NCBI GenBank assembly: GCA_002418885.1
Contig: DIEZ01000054.1
Location: 1 to 13,272 of the forward strand
Source: Syntrophaceae bacterium UBA5761
Lineage (GTDB): Bacteria > Desulfobacterota > Syntrophia > Syntrophales > UBA4778
Length of the DNA: 13,272 nucleotides
Direction of reading: 5' to 3'
Part shown: positions 1 through 6,172 of the stretch, piece after piece
Layout: each line of letters opens with the position of its first letter
Numbering within the stretch: position 1 is the stretch's first letter
The notes under the pieces: model-generated
What the model saw: the letters and a program-made list of their open reading frames with translations, nothing else
The model's database searches: none
Told to the model about the DNA's origin: nothing
Made by a program: the position numbers and the translations under genes

Positions 1-488
1 AGTTTTTGCGCCCCCTCCTCCTTCGTGATCACCGCTCCGGGGTTCATTTCCGACGCACTGGCCGAGACGGTCAACACGGTCAGGACCGGAAGGGCGCCGA
101 GAATCTTTTTCTTGAAGGTGAAATAATCCCATAGGTCGTCGCCGGGGTCGGCTTTTACCCCCACGGCGATCGTCTTTGCCGTATCAATCACGCTGCCGCC
201 GCCGACTGCGAGAACAACGTCCACCTGTTCTGCCCGGGCGACATCCACTCCTTTAAGGACGTGAGAAAGAACAGGGTTTGGTTTGACTCCCGGAAACTCC
301 ACGACCTCGACCCCGGCCTCCTTGAGAGAGTTTATCACTTGGTCGTAGATGCCATGTTTCTTGATGCTCCCCTGGCCGTAAACAAGCAGTGCTTTCGAAC
401 CGAACCGCTTGACCTCGCCCCCTATACGGGCGATCATCCCCTGGCCGAAGATTATCCTCGTTGGGTTTTCGAACACGAAGTTCTGCAT
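1..488 (-). CDS. Iron-containing alcohol dehydrogenase, YqhD/BdhA type (N-terminal part, cut by window edge)
   Basis: This gene encodes the N-terminal 162 residues of a group III iron-dependent NAD(P)H alcohol/aldehyde dehydrogenase; the rest lies beyond the left edge. The start is ATG at 488, preceded by an AGGGGG ribosome site about 7 bases upstream. The N-terminus contains NPTRIIFGQG, the usual opening strand of the family. GGGSVIDTAK at residues 96-105 is the dinucleotide-binding signature, and SASEMNPGAVIT around 144-155 matches the YqhD/butanol dehydrogenase subgroup. The Asp and three His iron ligands would lie past the edge, so metal binding cannot be checked. Family members reduce short aldehydes to alcohols in the cytoplasm; the substrate cannot be read from this fragment. 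It is co-directional with ilvBNCD but separated from ilvD by 316 bases with hairpins, so it is probably a separate transcription unit. The family assignment is firm; the role is unknown. Confidence 0.9.
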   Translation of the reverse strand, partial: MQNFVFENPTRIIFGQGMIARIGGEVKRFGSKALLVYGQGSIKKHGIYDQVINSLKEAGVEVVEFPGVKPNPVLSHVLKGVDVARAEQVDVVLAVGGGSVIDTAKTIAVGVKADPGDDLWDYFTFKKKILGALPVLTVLTVSASASEMNPGAVITKEEGAQK

Positions 489-804
489 ATAGTCACCCCC
501 TGTGAAAAGATTGGTTGCCCGCTTGTCTTTTGCGGTAGAGTTGTGTCGGGAAACACGACTTTTGCTGCCCGACGTGTTACCCCGGTAAAAATCGGGGTGA
601 AATCAAGCGTACTCAGCATGTCTTAAATGCCCCGTGTCGAGGACGGGGCCTGGTATGGTCGAGGCGGTCAAGATGTTGTTGTGGCTTTTTACGAGTTTAT
701 CGCGAGCAACCAATGCGATTGCGCCATGAAAGACCATGGAAGGGACATCGTTCGACCGCATCTGACCGAAAGCGGCCCCTACTTTTACCTTGAGGCTCGT
801 GCCT
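489..804. other. 316-base intergenic stretch with hairpins between ilvD and the alcohol dehydrogenase gene
   Basis: No convincing gene is seen. Frames of about 60-120 codons stay open here on both strands, but none has a ribosome site, a recognisable domain or a good start. The stretch contains three inverted repeats: 629-649 (listed separately), ACCCCG/CGGGGT at 579-584 and 593-598, and GTCGGG/CCCGAC at 545-550 and 568-573, the last overlapped by AACACG/CGTGTT. These could form a structured 5' leader for the dehydrogenase gene or be an operator region. I see no clear sigma-70 promoter. Confidence 0.5.
629..649 (-). terminator. Weak candidate terminator hairpin after ilvD
   Basis: This is a perfect 7-bp GC-rich stem (GCCCCGT/ACGGGGC) with a 7-base loop, 155 bases past the ilvD stop. 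On the minus strand it is followed by ATTTAAG and not by a real T tract. It may end or attenuate the ilvBNCD transcript, but the missing T run makes efficient intrinsic termination doubtful. It is the best stop signal seen between ilvD and the dehydrogenase gene. Confidence 0.3.
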
Positions 805-2469
805 TCAGTCTTCCCTGAAGATAGCGCCGGTGCTGGCGGAGGTCACAAGCTGTGCATAACGTGCAAGGTAACCGCTCTTGACTGAGGACGGCCGGGGCTT
901 GAAGTCCTTTTTTCTCCGGGTTAATTCGCCATCACTGACTTTTAGGGTAAGTTTTTTCTTCGGAATGTCAATAGAAATTATGTCATCGTCCCTGACCAGG
1001 GCGATCGGGCCGCCCTCGGCCGCCTCCGGCGAGATATGCCCGATGGCCGCACCCTGGGTGCCGCCGCTGAACCTACCGTCGGTGAGAAGCGCCACCGATT
1101 TGCCGAGGCCCATCCCCACGATGGCGGAGGTCGGTCCCAACATCTCACGCATTCCCGGGCCTCCTTTCGGTCCCTCATAGCGGATCACCACGACGTCGCC
1201 GGGCTTTATCCTGCCGCCCAGGATAGCCGCGATGGCGCCGTCCTCAGAGTCGAACACCCGTGCCCGCCCCTCTTTCACCTGCATCTCGGGCGCTACGGCC
1301 GATTGTTTCACGACGGCGCCGTCGGGGGCAAGATTGCCCCTCATAACGGCGATGCCCCCTTCCTTCGAGTAGGGTGAATCGACCGTCCGGATCACCTCGC
1401 GGTTGAGAACCCGGGCTTTTTTCATATTTTCCCCGACAGTCGTCCCGGTTACGGTCGGCACCTTCCGATTGATGACGCCCAGCCGGCTGATTTCTTTCAT
1501 GACTGCCTGGATGCCGCCCGCCGCGTCGAGGTCTTCGATATGATGGTCGCCGGCGGGACTGAGCTTGCAGATGTTAGGTGTCTTCTCGCTGATGCGGTTG
1601 AAAAGGTCGAGGCTCAGATTGATGCCCGCCTCGTGGGCGATGGCGGGTATGTGGAGGACCGTGTTGGTAGAGCATCCCAGGGCCATATCGACGGCGATGG
1701 CGTTCTTGAACGCTTCCAGCGTGGCGATGTCCCGGGGCTTGACCTTTTTTTTCACGAGGTCCATGACCCTCACTCCCGCCTCCTTTGCCAGGCGGCGCCG
1801 CGCCGCATGGACCGCGAGAATCGTCCCGTTGCCCGGCAGGCCGAGGCCGAGCGCCTCGGTGACGCAATTCATGGAGTTCGCCGTGTACATCCCGGAGCAG
1901 GATCCGCAGCCCGGGCACGCGCGGTCTTCCAAGGCCTTGAGTTCCCCGACGGTCATGGTGCGGGCCTTGACTTGCCCTATGCCCTGGAAAACGCTGATCA
2001 AGTCGACCTTCTTCCCCCCCGTATCACCGGCCAGCATCGGGCCGCCGCTCACGAAGATCGACGGGATGTTGAGGCGCATTGCCGCCATCAGCATCCCCGG
2101 GACGATTTTGTCGCAGTTGGGGATGAACACAAGGCCGTCGAAGGGATGGGCCATCGCCATGACCTCGACGGAATCGGCAATCAACTCGCGACTCGCGAGG
2201 GAGAACTTCATCCCCTCGTGGCCCATGGCGATGCCGTCGCAGACGCCGATGGCCGGAAACTCGACCGGCGTGCCGCCCGCCATCCGTATCCCCGCCTTCA
2301 CATCCTCGGCAATCCGGTCGAGATGTATGTGTCCCGGGATGATTTCATTGGCCGAGTTCACAACCCCGATGATCGGCCTCGCAATCTCGCTGTCCGTGTA
2401 CCCCATGGCCTTGAAAAGCGACCGGTGAGGCGCTCTCTCCAGGCCCTTTTTCATCAAGTCGCTGCGCAT
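805..2469 (-). CDS. ilvD: Dihydroxy-acid dehydratase
   Basis: This enzyme dehydrates 2,3-dihydroxy-isovalerate and 2,3-dihydroxy-3-methylvalerate to the 2-oxoacid precursors of valine/leucine and isoleucine, using an Fe-S cluster in the cytoplasm. The 554 residues match the usual short bacterial/archaeal form (E. coli IlvD is about 616). Diagnostic motifs are [11 protein letters not shown] (77-87), NCDKIVPGM (118-126), [18 protein letters not shown] (185-202) and a C-terminal GRFSGGT. At residues 45-50 the sequence is PGHIHL, as in the E. coli enzyme, and not the PCNxHL of plant-type [2Fe-2S] enzymes. One cluster cysteine of that type is therefore absent, which suggests an oxygen-labile cluster of E. 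coli type (inference). The start is ATG at 2469 with an AAGGGGG site about 6 bases upstream. It follows ilvC by 31 bases and is the last gene of ilvBNCD. Confidence 0.97.
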   Translation of the reverse strand: MRSDLMKKGLERAPHRSLFKAMGYTDSEIARPIIGVVNSANEIIPGHIHLDRIAEDVKAGIRMAGGTPVEFPAIGVCDGIAMGHEGMKFSLASRELIADSVEVMAMAHPFDGLVFIPNCDKIVPGMLMAAMRLNIPSIFVSGGPMLAGDTGGKKVDLISVFQGIGQVKARTMTVGELKALEDRACPGCGSCSGMYTANSMNCVTEALGLGLPGNGTILAVHAARRRLAKEAGVRVMDLVKKKVKPRDIATLEAFKNAIAVDMALGCSTNTVLHIPAIAHEAGINLSLDLFNRISEKTPNICKLSPAGDHHIEDLDAAGGIQAVMKEISRLGVINRKVPTVTGTTVGENMKKARVLNREVIRTVDSPYSKEGGIAVMRGNLAPDGAVVKQSAVAPEMQVKEGRARVFDSEDGAIAAILGGRIKPGDVVVIRYEGPKGGPGMREMLGPTSAIVGMGLGKSVALLTDGRFSGGTQGAAIGHISPEAAEGGPIALVRDDDIISIDIPKKKLTLKVSDGELTRRKKDFKPRPSSVKSGYLARYAQLVTSASTGAIFRED

Positions 2470-2500
2470 ATCGTCCCCCTTCCCGCCGGTGGCCGGCCGA

Positions 2501-3568
2501 TTACCTTTTGCTAACCGCCTTCTTCCTTCTTTCAGGCCTTAGTGCCCGCACCGCGGCGCCCGCCCGCCACATCTCGCTGTTACGCAGTTCGGCCAGCTCC
2601 TCTTCCAGTCTTTCCCGGTAATCGGGGGTGCTGTTTGCCTTCAGCACTATCCGCGTCTCTGTTCCGGCGACGACGCGTTTATACAGTTTGTCGAAGACAG
2701 GGGCGACGGCGTCGCGGAAACGCCCCCTCCAGTCCAGGGCGCCTCGCTGGGCCGTCGTGCTGCAACTGGCGTACATCCAGTCCATGCCGTTCTCCGCAAC
2801 AAGACGGATCAGGCTTTGGGTCAGCTCTTCGACCGTCTCGTTAAAGGCCTCACTCGGACTATGGCCGTGGCTGCGCAAACAGTTGTACTGGGCCTCCATG
2901 ACACCCGCCAGGCAACCCATCAGGACACCCCTCTCGCCGACGAGGTCGCTGTAGACTTCCTTCTCAAAGGTCGTGGGGAACAGATAACCCGAACCGATGG
3001 CGATTCCCATGGCCAGGGTCCTCTCCAGCGCCCGCCCGGTGTAGTCCTGAAAGACGGCGAAGCTCGAGTTGATACCACTGCCGTCCAGAAAGTTGCTCCG
3101 CACGGTGCGCCCGGAGCCTTTCGGCGCCACGAGGATGACATCTATGTTCGGGAGCGGAACAACTTTTGTCAGCTTCCCGTACGTAATCGAAAAACCGTGA
3201 GAAAAATACAGCGCCTTTCCCTCCGTGAGATGAGGCTTGACCTTCGGCCACATGGCTTTCTGGCCCGCGTCGGAAAGAAGATAACAGACTATGGTTCCCC
3301 GTGCCGCTGCTTCTTCGACGGGGAAGAGTGTCTCGCCCGGTTTAAAGCCGTCCTTCACCGCCCTTTTCCAGCTCTCGGTCCCCTTCCGCTGCCCGACGAT
3401 GACGCGGATACCGTTGTCCCGAAGGTTCAGGACCTGTCCCGGCCCTTGGACGCCGTAACCGAGTACGGCTACAGTCTCACCCTTCAGGACCTTCTGCGCC
3501 TTCTTCAGGGGAAATTCCTTCGAGGTGATGACGTCTTCAACGACCCCACCGAAATCTATCTTTGCCAT
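2501..3568 (-). CDS. ilvC: Ketol-acid reductoisomerase
   Basis: This enzyme converts acetolactate or acetohydroxybutyrate to the dihydroxy acids by Mg-dependent alkyl migration and NAD(P)H reduction. The 355 residues are close to class I (short) enzymes. The Rossmann loop is GYGVQGPGQ (37-45) instead of the common GYGSQGHAH, followed by LNLRDNG. The coenzyme-specificity loop is GQRKGTESW (59-67). SHGFSI (123-128) carries the presumed catalytic His124, and [10 protein letters not shown] (148-157) carries Lys150. Asp208 and Glu212 in YSDLVGERG, with Glu244 and Glu248 in FNETVEE, align with the metal ligands. The C-terminus ends in a basic tail ([12 protein letters not shown]). The start is ATG at 3568 with AGGAGG upstream, 16 bases after the ilvN stop. 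The G-P-G-Q variant occurs in some anaerobes and Bacteroidetes as far as I recall. Function is secure. Confidence 0.96.
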   Translation of the reverse strand: MAKIDFGGVVEDVITSKEFPLKKAQKVLKGETVAVLGYGVQGPGQVLNLRDNGIRVIVGQRKGTESWKRAVKDGFKPGETLFPVEEAAARGTIVCYLLSDAGQKAMWPKVKPHLTEGKALYFSHGFSITYGKLTKVVPLPNIDVILVAPKGSGRTVRSNFLDGSGINSSFAVFQDYTGRALERTLAMGIAIGSGYLFPTTFEKEVYSDLVGERGVLMGCLAGVMEAQYNCLRSHGHSPSEAFNETVEELTQSLIRLVAENGMDWMYASCSTTAQRGALDWRGRFRDAVAPVFDKLYKRVVAGTETRIVLKANSTPDYRERLEEELAELRNSEMWRAGAAVRALRPERRKKAVSKR

Positions 3569-3584
3569 TCTTCTTACCTCCTGT

Positions 3585-4076
3585 TTATTTTATCCTCTCC
3601 AAGGCAACGATGCCTGTCCGGGCCAAGTCGTCGATCCCCAGCGGTTTGAGGCTCTCGATTGCCCTTTCGACGTCCGCTTTTGTACCCGTGATCTCGATGA
3701 CGCAGCTATCTCCGTTCATCGTGACGACCCGCCCTCGGAAGGTATCGATGATGAGCGCGATATCCGCCTTGTTCTTTTCCGTGAGCTTCATCCTGACGAG
3801 CATCATCTCGCGCATGACGGTCTCCGTCTCCGTCAGTTCGCTCACGGAGTGTACATCGATCAGACGGAGGAGCTGCTTTTCGATCTTCGTGATTGCCGAC
3901 TGGTCCTGGTAGACAGAGAGGATTATTTTGGAAATCTTCGGGTCCAGGGTGGCGTCCACACAGAGAGTATCGATGTTGTACCCCCTACCCCCCAGGGTAC
4001 CGGCGACTCTCGCTAAAACATCGGGTTTATTGTTCACAAGTAATGATAAGATATGTTCTTTTTTCTGCTTTTCCAT
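3585..4076 (-). CDS. ilvN: Acetolactate synthase small (regulatory) subunit
   Basis: This is the regulatory partner of IlvB: it stimulates the large subunit and in most bacteria binds valine for feedback inhibition. The 163 residues match E. coli IlvH in length and layout: an N-terminal ACT domain at about 8-80 (ILSLLVNNKPD, then RGYNIDTL) and a C-terminal domain from about 86 (REMMLVRMKL, IIDTFRGRVV, then ARTGIVALER at the end). Aligned to E. coli IlvH without gaps at the N-terminus, Asp19 (codon 4020-4022) sits at the Gly14 position. Gly14 to Asp is a known valine-resistance change in IlvH, so feedback may be weak here (inference). The start is ATG at 4076, 22 bases after the ilvB stop. The family uses the symbols ilvN and ilvH interchangeably. 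Confidence 0.95.
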   Translation of the reverse strand: MEKQKKEHILSLLVNNKPDVLARVAGTLGGRGYNIDTLCVDATLDPKISKIILSVYQDQSAITKIEKQLLRLIDVHSVSELTETETVMREMMLVRMKLTEKNKADIALIIDTFRGRVVTMNGDSCVIEITGTKADVERAIESLKPLGIDDLARTGIVALERIK

Positions 4077-4098
4077 TTTCAGATTACCTCGCTCCGAA

Positions 4099-5799
4099 TC
4101 AATTGATCATTTCCCGGCCCAGAGTCATCTCCTGGATCGACCCGCCCGGCCTCACCATGGGGTAGACGCATTCTTCACGGGCAACCCGGAAGTCCATGAT
4201 GACCGGCCCCGGGTGTTCGAGTCCCTTCCTGAGAGTGGCCGCCGCTTCATCGGGCTTCATGGCCCGCAAGCCGAGCGTCCCATAAGCCTCCGCAACCTTG
4301 ACGAAGTCCGGGGCGTAGGTCATGTCCGTCTGGGAATAACGCTTTTCGTAAAACAGTTCCTGCCATTGGCGGACCATCCCCAGGTAGCCGTTGTTGAGAA
4401 CGACGACCTTTACCGGGATCCTGTACTGAACGGCCGTCGCCAGTTCCTGGATGTTCATCTGGATGCTCCCGTCCCCGGCAATGTCCACAACCAGCTTATC
4501 CGGGAACGCAACCTGGGCGCCGATGGCGGCGGGCAGGCCGAACCCCATGGTCCCGAGGCCGCCGGACGAAATGAACATGTTTGGCTCGTCAAACTTGTAG
4601 AACTGGGCGGCCCACATCTGATTCTGTCCGACCTCGGTCGTGATGATGGCCTTACCCTTCGTAAGGTTGCAAAGCGTTTCGATGACAAACTGGGGCTTGA
4701 TGACTTCATCGCTCGGACAATAAGAGAGGGGAACGTTTCTCTTCCATTCCTCAATCATGTCGAACCATTCCCTGCGGTCTTCGTAGGAAACGGTGAAGTT
4801 TTGATCCGCCAGCAGCTTGTTGAAACTCCGCAGCGCCTCCTTGCAGTCCTGCACGATAGGAACATCGACCATGACGTTCTTGTTGATCGAAGAGGCGTCC
4901 ACATCCACGTGGACCTTCTTTGCCTTGCGGGCAAAGGTTTCGAGACTCCCCGTGACGCGGTCGTCGAAACGGCAGCCGATGGCGATCAAGAGGTCACAAT
5001 TAGTGAGGGCCATGTTGGCATAATAGGTTCCGTGCATGCCCGGCATCCCGAGCCATAGAGGGTCTGAAGCGGGGAACGCCCCGAGCCCCATCAGCGTCGA
5101 CGTGACCGGCATCTTGGTTCTCCTTGCCATCTGTCTCAGTTCTTCCGACGCCCGGCCGAGAACGATGCCGCCTCCGGTAAGTAGAACGGGCCTTCTCGAC
5201 TCGGCGATCAGGTCGTGCACATACAGGGCCTTCCCGGAAGCCGGCTTCGGCGGTGGAATCGGCTCCTCTTCCTTGGGCGGCAGGGGTTCATAATCCGTCG
5301 TCGCCTGCATGACGTCCTTGGGCAGGTCCACCAGGACCGGCCCAGGCCTTCCCGAACGGGCGATGTGGAAGGCCTCGTGTATCGTCCTGGCTAATTCATC
5401 TACACGCCTCACCTGAAAATTGTGTTTAGTGCACGGTCGGGTAATTCCCACGATATCGGCCTCCTGAAAAGCGTCCGTTCCGATGAGTGCCGTGGGAACC
5501 TGTCCGGTAAAGACAACGATGGGAATGGAGTCGAGATAGGCGTTGGCAATGCCCGTAACGGTATTCGTCGCGCCCGGCCCGGAAGTCACGAGGACGACAC
5601 CGACCTTTCCGGAAGCCCTGGCATATCCGTCCGCAGCATGTACGGCGCCCTGCTCGTGTCTGACGAGGATATGGGTGATGTCACTCCGGTATAGCTCGTC
5701 GTAGATGTCGAGAAGAACGCCTCCCGGATAGCCGAAGACCGTTTGAATGCCCTCCTGTTTCAGGGCTCTGATAAAAATTTCTGCGCCTTTCAGTTTCAA
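4099..5799 (-). CDS. ilvB: Acetolactate synthase large (catalytic) subunit
   Basis: This thiamine-diphosphate enzyme condenses two pyruvates, or pyruvate and 2-oxobutanoate, the first step shared by branched-chain amino-acid synthesis. It has 566 residues from the chosen start. Visible landmarks are FGYPGG (22-27), the catalytic Glu49 in RHEQGAVHAADGYAR, SGPGATN (73-79), the central FAD-binding-type domain (about 190-330), and the ThDP/Mg motif GDGS (442-445) running to LNN (468-470), followed by YLGMVRQWQ. I place the start at TTG 5797-5799: AAGGAGG at 5808-5814 lies 8 bases upstream of it. The GTG at 5806-5808, three codons upstream, shares its first base with that ribosome site and so can hardly use it. 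It is the first structural gene of ilvBNCD, behind an Ile/Val attenuator and an intron-like RNA segment. Confidence 0.96.
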   Translation of the reverse strand: MKLKGAEIFIRALKQEGIQTVFGYPGGVLLDIYDELYRSDITHILVRHEQGAVHAADGYARASGKVGVVLVTSGPGATNTVTGIANAYLDSIPIVVFTGQVPTALIGTDAFQEADIVGITRPCTKHNFQVRRVDELARTIHEAFHIARSGRPGPVLVDLPKDVMQATTDYEPLPPKEEEPIPPPKPASGKALYVHDLIAESRRPVLLTGGGIVLGRASEELRQMARRTKMPVTSTLMGLGAFPASDPLWLGMPGMHGTYYANMALTNCDLLIAIGCRFDDRVTGSLETFARKAKKVHVDVDASSINKNVMVDVPIVQDCKEALRSFNKLLADQNFTVSYEDRREWFDMIEEWKRNVPLSYCPSDEVIKPQFVIETLCNLTKGKAIITTEVGQNQMWAAQFYKFDEPNMFISSGGLGTMGFGLPAAIGAQVAFPDKLVVDIAGDGSIQMNIQELATAVQYRIPVKVVVLNNGYLGMVRQWQELFYEKRYSQTDMTYAPDFVKVAEAYGTLGLRAMKPDEAAATLRKGLEHPGPVIMDFRVAREECVYPMVRPGGSIQEMTLGREMIN

Positions 5800-5807
5800 T
5801 GAAAACA

Positions 5808-5814
5808 CCTCCTT
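5808..5814 (-). promoter_or_regulatory. Shine-Dalgarno site deciding the ilvB start
   Basis: AAGGAGG is a near-perfect anti-16S match. Its last G is also the first base of the GTG at 5808. Spacing to the in-frame TTG at 5799 is 8 bases, which is optimal. This favours TTG as the initiator; a weak start codon with a strong ribosome site is plausible for a regulated gene. Confidence 0.7.
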
Positions 5815-5840
5815 GTGGTATTGACGAAATCGCCCCCAAC

Positions 5841-5963
5841 GGTTTCCCGCTGCCCTTGGACCACGCCTCGCGGCGACAGCCCTCGCCGTTTAGCTAACGG
5901 TTCCAGTCACCAGGGTCCGTAGAGGACTCTCACTTCCAAGTAGGTGCGCCCTGCCGGGCGCGC
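5841..5963 (-). mobile_element. Group IIC intron relic: 5' part of domain I only
   Basis: Read on the minus strand from 5963, this 123-nt segment matches, from memory, the start of group IIC introns such as the Oceanobacillus iheyensis intron, block by block and in order. GCGCGCCCGGCA corresponds to GTGTGCCCGGCA; GTGAGAGTCC is identical; GTTAGCTAAACG corresponds to GTTAGCCTAACG; GCGAGGGCTGTC corresponds to GCAAGGGTGTC; a GC stem with GCGA-type loop follows; then AAGGGCAGCGGGAAACC corresponds to GAAGGAAGCGG...AAACC. Stems visible by eye are GGCGCGCCC/GGGCGCACC at 5943-5964 (one mismatch, GGCA loop) and CCGTT/AACGG at 5886-5900. It lies 3 bases after the T tract of a terminator, the preferred IIC target. 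The expected 5' GTG is GCG, and domains II-VI and the reverse transcriptase are absent, so it cannot splice. Alternative: an unrelated structured leader RNA. Confidence 0.62.
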
Positions 5964-5966
5964 CTC

Positions 5967-6000
5967 AAAAAAAAACCGTCACCAGGGCTGGTAACGGTTT
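5967..6000 (-). terminator. ilv attenuator terminator
   Basis: On the minus strand AAACCGTTACCA (plus 5989-6000) pairs with TGGTGACGGTTT (5973-5984). This gives a 12-bp stem with a single G-U pair and a GCCC loop. The 3' arm runs into nine consecutive Ts (5967-5975). This is a textbook intrinsic terminator inside the leader upstream of ilvB. The 5' arm can instead pair with 6025-6034 to form the antiterminator. It may also stop readthrough from the PBP1A gene, which has no terminator of its own. Confidence 0.9.
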
Positions 6001-6044
6001 TTAGTTTTTTGTCGGAGAAAGATCAAACCATCACGCAGCCCCTG

Positions 6045-6104
6045 TCATCGGGGATCTACAACTACAGCTACGACTACGATGGTGAGCGTGATGATTTTTC
6101 TCAT
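6045..6104 (-). CDS. Ile/Val-rich ilv leader peptide
   Basis: This short ORF reads MRKIITLTIVVVAVVVDPR and then TGA. Of 19 residues, 6 are Val, 3 Ile and 1 Leu, with Val codons clustered at positions 10-16. That bias toward the pathway's end products, directly before an intrinsic terminator and ilvB, identifies an attenuator leader peptide with no function of its own expected for the peptide. ATG is the only start in this frame. There is no good Shine-Dalgarno sequence before it, and with the promoter proposed here the 5' UTR would be only about 10 bases, so translation may be near-leaderless or the true promoter may lie further upstream. Confidence 0.85.
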   Translation of the reverse strand: MRKIITLTIVVVAVVVDPR

Positions 6105-6120
6105 ACGGATATTTAGTTGA

Positions 6121-6150
6121 CTTCTACAAAAAAGAACATCGACCTGTCAA
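6121..6150 (-). promoter_or_regulatory. Likely sigma-70 promoter of the ilv operon
   Basis: On the minus strand a perfect TTGACA (-35, plus 6145-6150) is followed after 18 bases by TAGAAG (-10, plus 6121-6126, 4 of 6 consensus). It lies just past the PBP1A stop and just upstream of the leader peptide. The -35 is convincing and the -10 is only fair. TAAATA at 6110-6115 is an alternative -10 but has no matching -35. Confidence 0.5.
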
Positions 6151-6172
6151 GTATTTTTTTCAGTCTATGTTT

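Larger units (their letters stand above)
5967..6104 (-). promoter_or_regulatory. ilv transcription attenuator (leader peptide plus alternative helices)
   Basis: Four pairing segments can be drawn on the minus strand. Segment 1 (6086-6097, inside leader codons 3-7) pairs with segment 2 (6025-6036) over 12 bp with one G-U. Segment 2 (6025-6034) pairs with segment 3 (5991-6000) over 10 bp with two G-U, giving the antiterminator. Segment 3 pairs with segment 4, giving the terminator. A ribosome stalled on the early Ile codons for lack of charged tRNA would cover segment 1, freeing segment 2 to sequester segment 3. A ribosome reaching the stop codon, 8 bases before segment 2, would cover segment 2 and allow termination. 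This is the E. coli ilv/his/trp logic; the pairings are seen, the mechanism is inferred. Confidence 0.82.

Noticed and set aside
261..818. Plus-strand open frames at 261-626 and 627-818
   Set aside because: The first is mostly antisense to the alcohol dehydrogenase gene; the second lies in the intergenic stretch with no ribosome site and no recognisable domain.
1540..2514. Long plus-strand frames (up to 324 codons) opposite ilvD
   Set aside because: They are antisense to a well-conserved ilvD and have compositions typical of GC-rich shadow frames (many Arg, His, Asp, Gly).
5809..6172. T-box riboswitch controlling ilvB
   Set aside because: I see no T-box core sequence or specifier-loop architecture; the leader peptide and alternative helices explain control better.
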